From Oligoflexia bacterium (GTDB lineage Bacteria; Bdellovibrionota; Bacteriovoracia; Bacteriovoracales; Bacteriovoracaceae): DNA of 64,000 nucleotides. Below the pieces are notes generated by a model. The model was not told where the DNA came from. It did no database searches and worked only from the letters and a program-made list of their open reading frames with translations. Both the position numbers and the translations under genes were made by a program. Where the stretch lies: the NCBI GenBank assembly GCA_024229115.1, contig JAAEST010000114.1, positions 62,001 through 126,000 on the forward strand, written 5' to 3'. Shown here piece by piece: positions 57,123 through 64,000 of this stretch (positions within the stretch are counted from its first letter, which is position 1; each line of letters begins with the position of its first letter).

Positions 57123-57901
57123 TACTTAAGAGATCTCTTAGTAAAGTCCCTACTCTTAAGTTTCTTTCCAATCTTTCTTTTTTTCCATTCAAAGATAGAT
57201 TCTTTCTTCGTTTGAAGATTCTTCATGTGAATTTTAGACACACGAAACATCTTCTTTCCTTTGATATTGAATTGCTTATAGCCACTAAACTCTGCAACCT
57301 TTAAAAGCTCACTTCTTCTATCATAGTATTCAATTTTAATAGGGTTCATATACTTTTTAGCAATTGTCACAATTTGCTTCGTATAACCACTTTTTGTTTT
57401 AGGCTTTCTTTCAACAATCCAGGCGTCCAGACCATTCACCTTCTTTTCAGATAAGAGATTATAATGAAACTTTTCTCTTTCCTGACTTCCAAGGTCTTCA
57501 AAAGAAAATTCACTTCCCATAAATGAAGAAGACTTAGAGCTACTATTAATTCTCTTTACTCTTTTTAGAGACGGTAGATATAGCCATTGGTCATCATCTT
57601 TCACTTTATGTGACCACGTTAACATCTTTGTTCCCTTTACATCTTTTGGGTTAAGGAAAATACTGATCGACTTATCGCCATCACCTTTCACTTCCATGAC
57701 CTTTCCCTTCATTAATCTCTCTACTCTATCACCCTGAGCAGAGATTAAGATCATTTCCATTTCTGACTCTTCACCAATATAACCATTATTGGCCTCTTCC
57801 ATTTTCTTCGCAATTTCTTCACCTTTTTGCTGAGAAGACTTAGCGCTAACCGAAACATGAAATGAACTTAATAATAAAAGAAAAAGAACTGTTAACTTCA
57901 C
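57122..57901 (-). CDS. LolA-like outer-membrane lipoprotein-sorting family protein
   Basis: 259 residues, signal peptide ending SVSA. Pattern of the COG2834 group: MEMILISAQGDRVERLMKGKVME, DDQWLYLPSLKRVKRINSSSKSSSFMGSEFSFEDL, and IEYYDRRSELLKVAEFSGY. These periplasmic proteins bind lipid in a half-barrel. First gene of the three-gene envelope operon. Confidence 0.85.
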   Translation of the reverse strand: MKLTVLFLLLLSSFHVSVSAKSSQQKGEEIAKKMEEANNGYIGEESEMEMILISAQGDRVERLMKGKVMEVKGDGDKSISIFLNPKDVKGTKMLTWSHKVKDDDQWLYLPSLKRVKRINSSSKSSSFMGSEFSFEDLGSQEREKFHYNLLSEKKVNGLDAWIVERKPKTKSGYTKQIVTIAKKYMNPIKIEYYDRRSELLKVAEFSGYKQFNIKGKKMFRVSKIHMKNLQTKKESIFEWKKRKIGKKLKSRDFTKRSLK

Positions 57902-58035
57902 GAATATACTCCCTTTTTGTAATCATAAATATTTTAAGGCTCAATGCCATAGATGACTACCTTGTTGACTAAATTTTAATAATTTTATAGTCTTCATGCG
58001 ATGTGTAATATTATAAAATAGAAGGAATTAAATAT

Positions 58036-59394
58036 ATGAGTATTTTCGTCAACAGAGTTCTCAATCTCAAAAAAATTAAGGCCCTTGGATTTGATATGGA
58101 CTACACCATAGTTCGATACAACTCACAGGCCTTTGAAGAGCTCACTCACCAAACAGTTATTAAGAAATTAGTTGAAAATAAGAACTATCCTAAGGAAGTT
58201 CTGAACTTTAAATTTGATTATCAAAGATCTCTTCAAGGTTTAGTTATTGATAAAAGAAGGGGTAATTTACTCAAGATTAGTCGCTTTGGAAAAGTAAAAC
58301 TCGCCTATCATGGGCTAAAAGCGTTGAACTTTTCTGAAATGACAAAAGTATATAGAAATAGAGTCATTGATCTTTCAATGTCACAATTTCTATCCCTCGA
58401 TACAGCTTTTAGTATTTCTCACGGGGTGCTATTTGGACAATTAGTTGATCTCAAGGCCAATGGAATAGAACTTCCTGACTATGAGACATTAGCTGATGAT
58501 ATCAAAGAAATGATTGATTACGCTCACAGTGATGGAAGCCTTAAAGATGAAGTGAGAAAGGATATTAAGAAGTTCATTGTTCAAGATCCTAATCTTGCTT
58601 CTTGCTTAGAAAATTTTAAAAGACATGGGAAGAAACTTTTAGTTATCACGAATAGTGATTACAGCTATTCAAAGTTACTTCTTGATTATGCAATTAATCC
58701 TTTCCTAAAAGAGTATAAGCATTGGTCTGAACTCTTCGATATCACGATCACTCTTTCTAGAAAGCCAAGTTTCTTTACTCATCAAAGCGGATTTCTTTCT
58801 ATTGATCCAGATACAGGATCGATGACGAATCACTCAGGACCTGTCACAAATGGTATTTACCAAGGTGGTTTCGCCGGCCAACTTCAACAAGACCTTGGAC
58901 TTGAAGGTGATGAAATTCTTTATTTAGGTGATCATATTTATGGAGATGTTGTTTCTCTTAAGAAAACTTTTAACTGGAGAACGGCTCTTGTTCTCGAGCC
59001 TCTCATTGATGAAATTGAAGCGATAAAAAACTCAGCCCCTATTCAAAAGAATATTGATGGACTGATGGAAAAGAAAGAAAAACTTGAAAAAGAACTTATC
59101 AACCTTGAAGACCCAAAGTTCACTGAAGGATCAAAAGTTAATAAGGAAGATATTAATAAGGTCTATGCTCAGATGGAAAAAATTAATTCTGAAATTTCAG
59201 GATATCTTGATGAATACAAAAAATATTTCAATCCGTACTGGGGAGAAATGATGAGAGCTGGGCAAGAAGAAAGTCGCTTTGCAGATCAAGTAGAAAAGTA
59301 TGCATGTGTTTATATGACTAAGATTGAAGATCTACTTGTTCATTCGCCTAGAACTTACTTTAGACCAGGTAGAAGAAACCTACCACACGAATAA
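58036..59394 (+). CDS. HAD-IG family 5'-nucleotidase (IMP/GMP type)
   Basis: 452 residues. Catalytic DxD (D20, D22 in GFDMDYTIVRY), HAD motif II in VITNSDYSY, and motif III/IV YLGDHIYGDVV. Length and layout match cytosolic purine 5'-nucleotidase (NT5C2-like) proteins. It should remove phosphate from IMP or GMP. Own promoter region of about 130 bases upstream; RBS GAAGGA. Confidence 0.9.
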   Translation: MSIFVNRVLNLKKIKALGFDMDYTIVRYNSQAFEELTHQTVIKKLVENKNYPKEVLNFKFDYQRSLQGLVIDKRRGNLLKISRFGKVKLAYHGLKALNFSEMTKVYRNRVIDLSMSQFLSLDTAFSISHGVLFGQLVDLKANGIELPDYETLADDIKEMIDYAHSDGSLKDEVRKDIKKFIVQDPNLASCLENFKRHGKKLLVITNSDYSYSKLLLDYAINPFLKEYKHWSELFDITITLSRKPSFFTHQSGFLSIDPDTGSMTNHSGPVTNGIYQGGFAGQLQQDLGLEGDEILYLGDHIYGDVVSLKKTFNWRTALVLEPLIDEIEAIKNSAPIQKNIDGLMEKKEKLEKELINLEDPKFTEGSKVNKEDINKVYAQMEKINSEISGYLDEYKKYFNPYWGEMMRAGQEESRFADQVEKYACVYMTKIEDLLVHSPRTYFRPGRRNLPHE

Positions 59395-59395
59395 A

Positions 59396-60307
59396 TTAAA
59401 GCAGCTCATTGAGAAAATGGGCTGTTGGCTCCCAAGAGAAACGACCATAACCACCGGCATTCAGCCAGTATTGTGGGTAGTTTCTCTTTTTTATTTCTTC
59501 ATAAATTAATTTTTGCCATGAAACCATTGTCTCTAAATTAAACTTTAAACTTTGAGTTCCTGGTAATTCATCTTTTTCATAGGCATCAGTTCCCGCAACG
59601 ACAATGTAGAATTTGCCTGAGACTTTTTCTAATACTTCTTGCGTTTTTTGAAGTATCTTTTCCTCATCAGATGAGTTAATTCCGATATCAAATGTGCTGT
59701 GTACTTTCTCAAGAGAGTGATCATTAAGTGGCCATCCATCTTTCATATGAAAACTAATCGTCTGAACACCTAGCTTATTTCCAATATCTGCAGTTCCATC
59801 ACCTTGATGAGCATCAATATCAATCACTACGATATCTTGAGGAGTAATTCCATTTTTTAAAGCAGCTGCTAAGAAGTCATGAATAGGACAAAACCCAAAC
59901 CCTTTTTTATAGCGGGCATGATGCATCCCTCCTCCAAGAAAAAAGGAGAAACCATTTTCTATAGCCAATTTAATTCCTAAATCACTTGCTCCCGCCTGAA
60001 AGAGTAAGTGATCTCGAAAGCTCGAATAATTTAATTCTTTTGTAAGGGAATAGTTTTGAAGGTCATAACAATCATAGATAACCCTCTCTATTTCCTGTGA
60101 AAAAAAATGATCTATATAATTATCACAATGCACCTTAAGCAGGTCATCTTTGATTAAAGGTTTTACTTGTTCAATGGGAATGGCCTGAACTTTTCTCTTT
60201 AAATGAGAAACGACTTTTTGAGCTCTCTCATCAATAATAGGAATTGGGATTCCAAAATCCTCAAAACGAGCACTAAGCGATGGGTGAAAAATGATACTAT
60301 TTTCCAT
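59396..60307 (-). CDS. Histone-deacetylase-family hydrolase
   Basis: 303 residues with the deacetylase fold motifs: GGGMHHARYKKGFGFCPIHDF (active His pair), DIDAHQGDGTADI (metal Asp and His), and the late AGTDAYEKDELPGT with the third metal Asp and LNAGGYGR. Bacterial members act on acetylated polyamines or small amides. Convergent with the nucleotidase by one base. Confidence 0.9.
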   Translation of the reverse strand: MENSIIFHPSLSARFEDFGIPIPIIDERAQKVVSHLKRKVQAIPIEQVKPLIKDDLLKVHCDNYIDHFFSQEIERVIYDCYDLQNYSLTKELNYSSFRDHLLFQAGASDLGIKLAIENGFSFFLGGGMHHARYKKGFGFCPIHDFLAAALKNGITPQDIVVIDIDAHQGDGTADIGNKLGVQTISFHMKDGWPLNDHSLEKVHSTFDIGINSSDEEKILQKTQEVLEKVSGKFYIVVAGTDAYEKDELPGTQSLKFNLETMVSWQKLIYEEIKKRNYPQYWLNAGGYGRFSWEPTAHFLNELL

Positions 60308-60330
60308 AGAAATGTTTATAATAAACTAAG

Positions 60331-61377
60331 ATGAAAAAAACCATTTCTTTTTTACTTCTCTTTTTTAGTATCTCTTCTACTTTTGCGAACTTACGCTCAG
60401 AAGTAGATCGATATATTATCCTCAGCGATAGAGTTATTGTTGATCGTTCCCTGAAAGTTGATGCTCAACACCAGGAATTCCTTGGTTTAGACTTAGTGGC
60501 CAGTAGTGGAATTCGTTCAATTATTAGTGATGTAAAATCTGGAACAGAAACAAGTAATCCTGTTACCAAACAAGTGAATATGTTTTCTTTATTGAGTAAG
60601 TATGTAAATTCTGAAAGATTCATTGATTTTGACATTCAAGTTGGCTTTCCTCTCTTTGATATTACCTATAAGAAAAATAAATACTTCCCTAGTTTCTTCT
60701 ATCAAATGAATGTTGGGCTTATGTTCACTGTGGCCAATAAAGTTGATCCACTTAACCCTTCGGGCCAGCTTTACTTTAAGCAAGATCAAAAGATGGGAAT
60801 ACATACTATTCATAAGAGAAACAAAGAATTATATCAACTTTCTATTTATCAACTCACGAGAAGTGATCTTCTTTCTACAGTAACTGCAACTTCTCTCGCA
60901 ACGAGTGGCGAGCTCTTTAATCTTGATGATTTAAATAAAGAACAAAAGTCTGTGGCGATTGATCTAGAATATAAGAAAGAAAATAAGAGAGATTTTTACG
61001 AAGTCGTCTTAAAAGAAATTAAACTTCTTTCACAATCAGATCATGAAACTATTTATGGTCATACTCCTTTTATCATGGCGAAATATGGCCGCCATTATGA
61101 ATGGAATGGACTTTCCTTGAAGCCTTTTGCTGGAATCCATTACCGTAAAAATTATCCTATCCACCAAGGTCTTTTTATTGGGGGACAGATGAAATCTCTC
61201 AGTCGTCCTCTTGAGCTTACGGCCAAAATGTCTCATCAATTTCTTACTCTTATACCTCAGGTAAAGTTTAGATACTTTCGGTTTAACTATACCTTCAAAA
61301 ACCCTTACCGAAATCCCCAAGATGATGTGTGGGTTTCGAGTATGCATAGTATAAATTTGGCCTTCCCTTTCCCTTAG
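60331..61377 (+). CDS. Secreted, probably outer-membrane barrel protein
   Basis: 348 residues, signal peptide ending TFAN. The remainder is rich in alternating hydrophobic/polar strands (FDIQVGFPLFDITYKKN, FYQMNVGLMFTVAN, FRYFRFNYTF) and closes with SINLAFPFP, an aromatic ending typical of barrels. No named family recognised. Confidence 0.6.
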   Translation: MKKTISFLLLFFSISSTFANLRSEVDRYIILSDRVIVDRSLKVDAQHQEFLGLDLVASSGIRSIISDVKSGTETSNPVTKQVNMFSLLSKYVNSERFIDFDIQVGFPLFDITYKKNKYFPSFFYQMNVGLMFTVANKVDPLNPSGQLYFKQDQKMGIHTIHKRNKELYQLSIYQLTRSDLLSTVTATSLATSGELFNLDDLNKEQKSVAIDLEYKKENKRDFYEVVLKEIKLLSQSDHETIYGHTPFIMAKYGRHYEWNGLSLKPFAGIHYRKNYPIHQGLFIGGQMKSLSRPLELTAKMSHQFLTLIPQVKFRYFRFNYTFKNPYRNPQDDVWVSSMHSINLAFPFP

Positions 61378-61449
61378 ATTTCAAGCACTTAGCTTTTGTA
61401 AAAATGACAATAGCCTTTACTTCTATGTCCTTTTTTATTAGAAGAGACC

Positions 61450-62556
61450 ATGATCAAAAATGTATGGCTAAGACATGAGACTAAAAAGTTTGAAGAAAGA
61501 AGTCCTTTGACTCCTGAGCAGGCCGCTATTCTCATTGAAGACGGCCATCACCTCTATGTCGAAAGATCTCCAAGTCGAATTTTTAAAGATGAAGAGTATA
61601 AAGCCGTTGGTGCCCATATGGTGGAGACCAATTCTTGGAAAACCGATGCTACTGACGACACAATCATCTTAGGACTAAAAGAACTTGAAGATGAAGACTT
61701 TGACCTTACTCATCGTCATATTTACTTTGCTCATCTTTATAAAGGTCAAACTGGTGCAAAGAAAACTCTGAAGCGTTTTGAAAGAGGAAATGGAAAACTC
61801 TATGACCTTGAATATCTCGTTGATGAAAATCAAAAACGTATTGCTGCCTTTGGTGTTTGGGCCGGATTTGTTGGAGCCGCTCTCGGTGTTGAGCTTTGGA
61901 TTCGTCAGCAATTAGGTGAAACAACAAATGATTGGAATAATATAAAGCCTTTTAAAAATGAAGAAGAGCTTCTTTCTTATTACCGTTCACTACTTGCTAA
62001 AGTAGATCGTAAACCAAAGTCACTAGTTTTAGGAGCTCGTGGTCGATGTGGAAAAGGGGCTCATGATCTTCTTAATAAGCTTGGTCTTAGTGCGAGCCTC
62101 TATGGCAGAAAAGAAACTGCCAGTGAGAATCTTTATAAAGAAATATTAGATCATGATATTCTTATTAATACAGTTCTCATGACCAGTAAGACCGCTCCTT
62201 TCTTAACTCGCGATCAGCTCGATTTAGAGAGAAACCTTACCGTACTAAGTGATGTGAGTTGTGACCCTACAGGTGCATTTAATCCTCTTCCATTTTACTG
62301 TGATTGTACGACAATGGACTTACCTGCCTTTAGTCTTGATACAGAAAAGAGATTTGATATTACAGCAATAGACCATCTTCCAAGTATACTTCCACGTGAA
62401 AGTTCAGAAGATTTTGCAAATCAATTATTTCCTTATTTGAGATCTTTTCTTAAAGGTGAGATCAAGAACACTCCTTGGGAAAGAAGCTTAACAACTTTTT
62501 ATAAGAATATGTTCATTGAAGAAGAAAGTTTAATCGTAGAAGAGATTAACAAGTAG
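61450..62556 (+). CDS. Saccharopine dehydrogenase (NAD+, L-lysine-forming)
   Basis: 368 residues. The N-terminal domain has VWLRHETKKFEERSPLTPEQA and the catalytic Lys/His segment LGLKELEDEDFDLTHRHIYFAHLYKG; the NAD-binding half has VLGARGRCGKGAHDLLNKLG. Length equals fungal-type Lys1. It joins or splits saccharopine to L-lysine and 2-oxoglutarate, useful either for lysine breakdown or in an aminoadipate-type route. Confidence 0.88.
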   Translation: MIKNVWLRHETKKFEERSPLTPEQAAILIEDGHHLYVERSPSRIFKDEEYKAVGAHMVETNSWKTDATDDTIILGLKELEDEDFDLTHRHIYFAHLYKGQTGAKKTLKRFERGNGKLYDLEYLVDENQKRIAAFGVWAGFVGAALGVELWIRQQLGETTNDWNNIKPFKNEEELLSYYRSLLAKVDRKPKSLVLGARGRCGKGAHDLLNKLGLSASLYGRKETASENLYKEILDHDILINTVLMTSKTAPFLTRDQLDLERNLTVLSDVSCDPTGAFNPLPFYCDCTTMDLPAFSLDTEKRFDITAIDHLPSILPRESSEDFANQLFPYLRSFLKGEIKNTPWERSLTTFYKNMFIEEESLIVEEINK

Positions 62557-63018
62557 CTTGAAAGGACTGAGAGTCCCATCATAAGGCTCTTCTTCAGACG
62601 GTTCAGATGAAATAAGTTTTTTCCACTCATCCCCTCTTTTAGATGCTTCGTCCTGCCATGATTCTCTTAGAGCTTGAACTTTTTCTAACTCATCATTATC
62701 AAACCAAAAGCCATGATCTTTTTTGCATTTATCAAGGATAACTCCTGAGTCTGACCCATAATTAAATGTTGTCATCATTCTCATACATTCAGGACAAGGA
62801 ATTCTAGATTCTTGAGCCTCTTGAGGAACACCTCTAAAAGTTTCGGCCATAGCCTCGGCTTTAAATTCTTGCGAAAAAACAACCTGTCTCTTTTCTACAA
62901 TTTTAGAAACTTCACCATAGTCTAGCCAAGCACCTTTACACTGAGGGCATCTATCAATTTCAACGCCTTCATAATTTTCTTTGGCCAATTCGACAGAGGG
63001 ACACCTAGGGCATTCCAT
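62530..63018 (-). CDS. Double zf-TFIIB zinc-ribbon protein
   Basis: 162 residues with two zinc ribbons: CPRCPSVELAKENYEGVEIDRCPQCKGAWLDYGE (residues 3-35) and CPECMRMMTTFNYGSDSGVILDKCKKDHGFWFDNDE (about 74-110; the last ligand set differs, CKKDH). The family (zf-TFIIB) is widespread in bacteria with unknown role. RBS AAGGAG. Overlaps the saccharopine dehydrogenase tail by 27 bases. Confidence 0.88.
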   Translation of the reverse strand: MECPRCPSVELAKENYEGVEIDRCPQCKGAWLDYGEVSKIVEKRQVVFSQEFKAEAMAETFRGVPQEAQESRIPCPECMRMMTTFNYGSDSGVILDKCKKDHGFWFDNDELEKVQALRESWQDEASKRGDEWKKLISSEPSEEEPYDGTLSPFKLLVNLFYD

Positions 63019-63089
63019 GTTTAACTCCTTGATAATACTCTATTATAAGCAGGCTTTTATTTTGATCAATTGATAATTATAATTTCGTC

Positions 63090-64000
63090 ATGAATAAAAA
63101 AATCATATTATTTTGGTCTCTCTCTGTTTTTCTTGCGTTTAGCCTAGGACGTCTCTATTCCCCTTCAGAAGGGACTTCAACAGAAGTTCAAGTTGAGCAA
63201 TTAGAAAAAAATGAAATCAGCAAAGCCGACACGATCGCTCAAGAAATAGAAAAACTTACCTCATCCGATATCGTTGAATATAAGCAATTAAAAACTCAGG
63301 AAGAAAAATATCAAAAGGCTAAAGAGATTTATGAAAAAGTTTTTCAAATGCTCTTAGTTACACTTGGTACCAAACTTGAGATTTCTCAAATAAAAATTCC
63401 TGAATACAAAGAAGTCAAAAAAGAAATAGTTCAGAATACTCCTATCGCACAGACCACTTCCATTGGTTCAAAACCTGAGGAAATACAAGTTTATCCTAAT
63501 GATGAGGAAGCGAAAGCTTCCGAGCAAGCTTCCGAGCAAGCTTCCGAGCAATTATCTAATCAAACAGAAAACTTCGAAAGAATGGCCGAGCAAAGAAAGT
63601 TTAAAAATGGAATTAATATCAAAGACTTCAATAATTATCGTGCCAATACAAAGAACTTTAAGAAGAGAAATAAATTATTTGAAAAGTTCGTAGGAAGTTA
63701 TTCTGGCAAAATCATTCTATTTAAGAAGTTTCAAAAGAATGAAGATGAGCATTGGGAAGTTAAGATTGATTCTAGATATAAGTATAACTATAAGTCGAAA
63801 GCTTATGAAGGTGATGCAAGCATCGAAATGAGCTCTCCATCAAGAGGCCCTTTTAGTCGATCAAATAGTAACGGCAACAATGCTTCATTTCAAATCAATA
63901 GCAATCATAGAAACTTTTTGGCCATTGAGGCTTCCCCTTCTACTTTCTTTATTATGAGATTTTCTAAAAGAAAAAATGGATGGGAAGGAGATGTGGTTAA
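63090..64000 (+). CDS. Secreted or anchored protein with ASEQ repeats, cut by window end
   Basis: Begins MNKKIILFWSLSVFLAFSLGRLYSP, a signal anchor or signal peptide, and stays open to the last base (about 303 residues). Residues 30-110 form a coiled coil (KADTIAQEIEKLTSSDIVEYKQ). Three tandem copies of a 12-bp unit, GCTTCCGAGCAA (63516-63551), encode ASEQASEQASEQ. The rest is a strand-rich domain. No family recognised; the end lies outside the window. Confidence 0.65.
   Translation, partial: MNKKIILFWSLSVFLAFSLGRLYSPSEGTSTEVQVEQLEKNEISKADTIAQEIEKLTSSDIVEYKQLKTQEEKYQKAKEIYEKVFQMLLVTLGTKLEISQIKIPEYKEVKKEIVQNTPIAQTTSIGSKPEEIQVYPNDEEAKASEQASEQASEQLSNQTENFERMAEQRKFKNGINIKDFNNYRANTKNFKKRNKLFEKFVGSYSGKIILFKKFQKNEDEHWEVKIDSRYKYNYKSKAYEGDASIEMSSPSRGPFSRSNSNGNNASFQINSNHRNFLAIEASPSTFFIMRFSKRKNGWEGDVV

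Noticed and set aside
63516-63551. Tandem 12-bp repeat as a regulatory element
   Set aside because: It is in frame and encodes ASEQ three times within a secreted protein; a coding repeat is sufficient.

Overview
The window reads as a low-GC, dense bacterial chromosome carrying one large integrated conjugative element. The flanking genes encode outer-membrane barrels, LolA-like and RND/MMPL envelope proteins, UmuDC, an IMP/GMP-type HAD nucleotidase, a histone-deacetylase-family hydrolase and a lysine-forming saccharopine dehydrogenase. Together with AT-rich codon use this suggests a Gram-negative of the Bdellovibrionota (Bacteriovorax/Halobacteriovorax-like); that placement is inference, not proof.

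Left chromosomal arm (1 to about 11.2 kb): a GNAT tail, a single-domain response regulator, a possible peptide-export operon (two small ORFs, a large ABC exporter and a DUF1854 protein), a YihY/BrkB membrane protein, an SOS module (umuDC divergent from an SRAP gene that appears to start at AUC), and a four-gene phospholipid operon (CDP-alcohol phosphatidyltransferase, CdsA-like, PlsC-like, small DMT protein). A stand-alone Lrp/AsnC-RAM-like gene and tRNA-Ala(GGC) follow.

Integrated element (about 11.28 to 51.67 kb): it is bracketed by an imperfect 37-bp direct repeat, with excisionase-like and tyrosine recombinase genes at the right end. Cargo near the left end comprises a double-Xre regulator, a RES/Xre toxin-antitoxin pair, a DUF4209 (HEPN-like) protein, and a TetR-controlled efflux operon (short adaptor, RND pump fused to a TolC-like channel, SMR protein, MipA-like protein). 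The middle (24.8 to 31.4 kb) is a self-contained sensory operon: sigma-54 activator, secreted small protein, OppA-like binding protein, HExxH protein and hybrid histidine kinase. The right half is an F-type-like type IV secretion operon (TraD, TraU, GspE-like ATPase, TraF, pilin, TraL, E, K, B, V, C, an H/PFL_4711-like protein, G) followed by MobC and a MobP-type relaxase.

Two systems stand out. First, the sensory operon and the transfer operon each have a sigma-54 (-24/-12) promoter preceded by copies of the same palindrome, GTTACGAA-NN-TTCGTAAC, which I did not find elsewhere in the window. The simplest reading is that an extracellular, perhaps peptide, signal acts through the kinase and activator to switch on both the sensor and conjugation. 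Second, traF and traB are each broken by a -1 frame change at the same layout: AAG, a Ser codon, UAG, then a hairpin whose stem differs between copies but stays paired and whose 15-nt loop is nearly identical. This looks like a duplicated programmed frameshift signal.

Right chromosomal arm (about 52 to 64 kb): an orphan AT-rich gene, an APH-type kinase, an envelope operon (LolA-like, barrel protein, MMPL transporter), the HAD nucleotidase, the deacetylase-family hydrolase, an outer-membrane candidate, saccharopine dehydrogenase, a double zf-TFIIB protein, and a secreted or anchored protein cut by the window edge.
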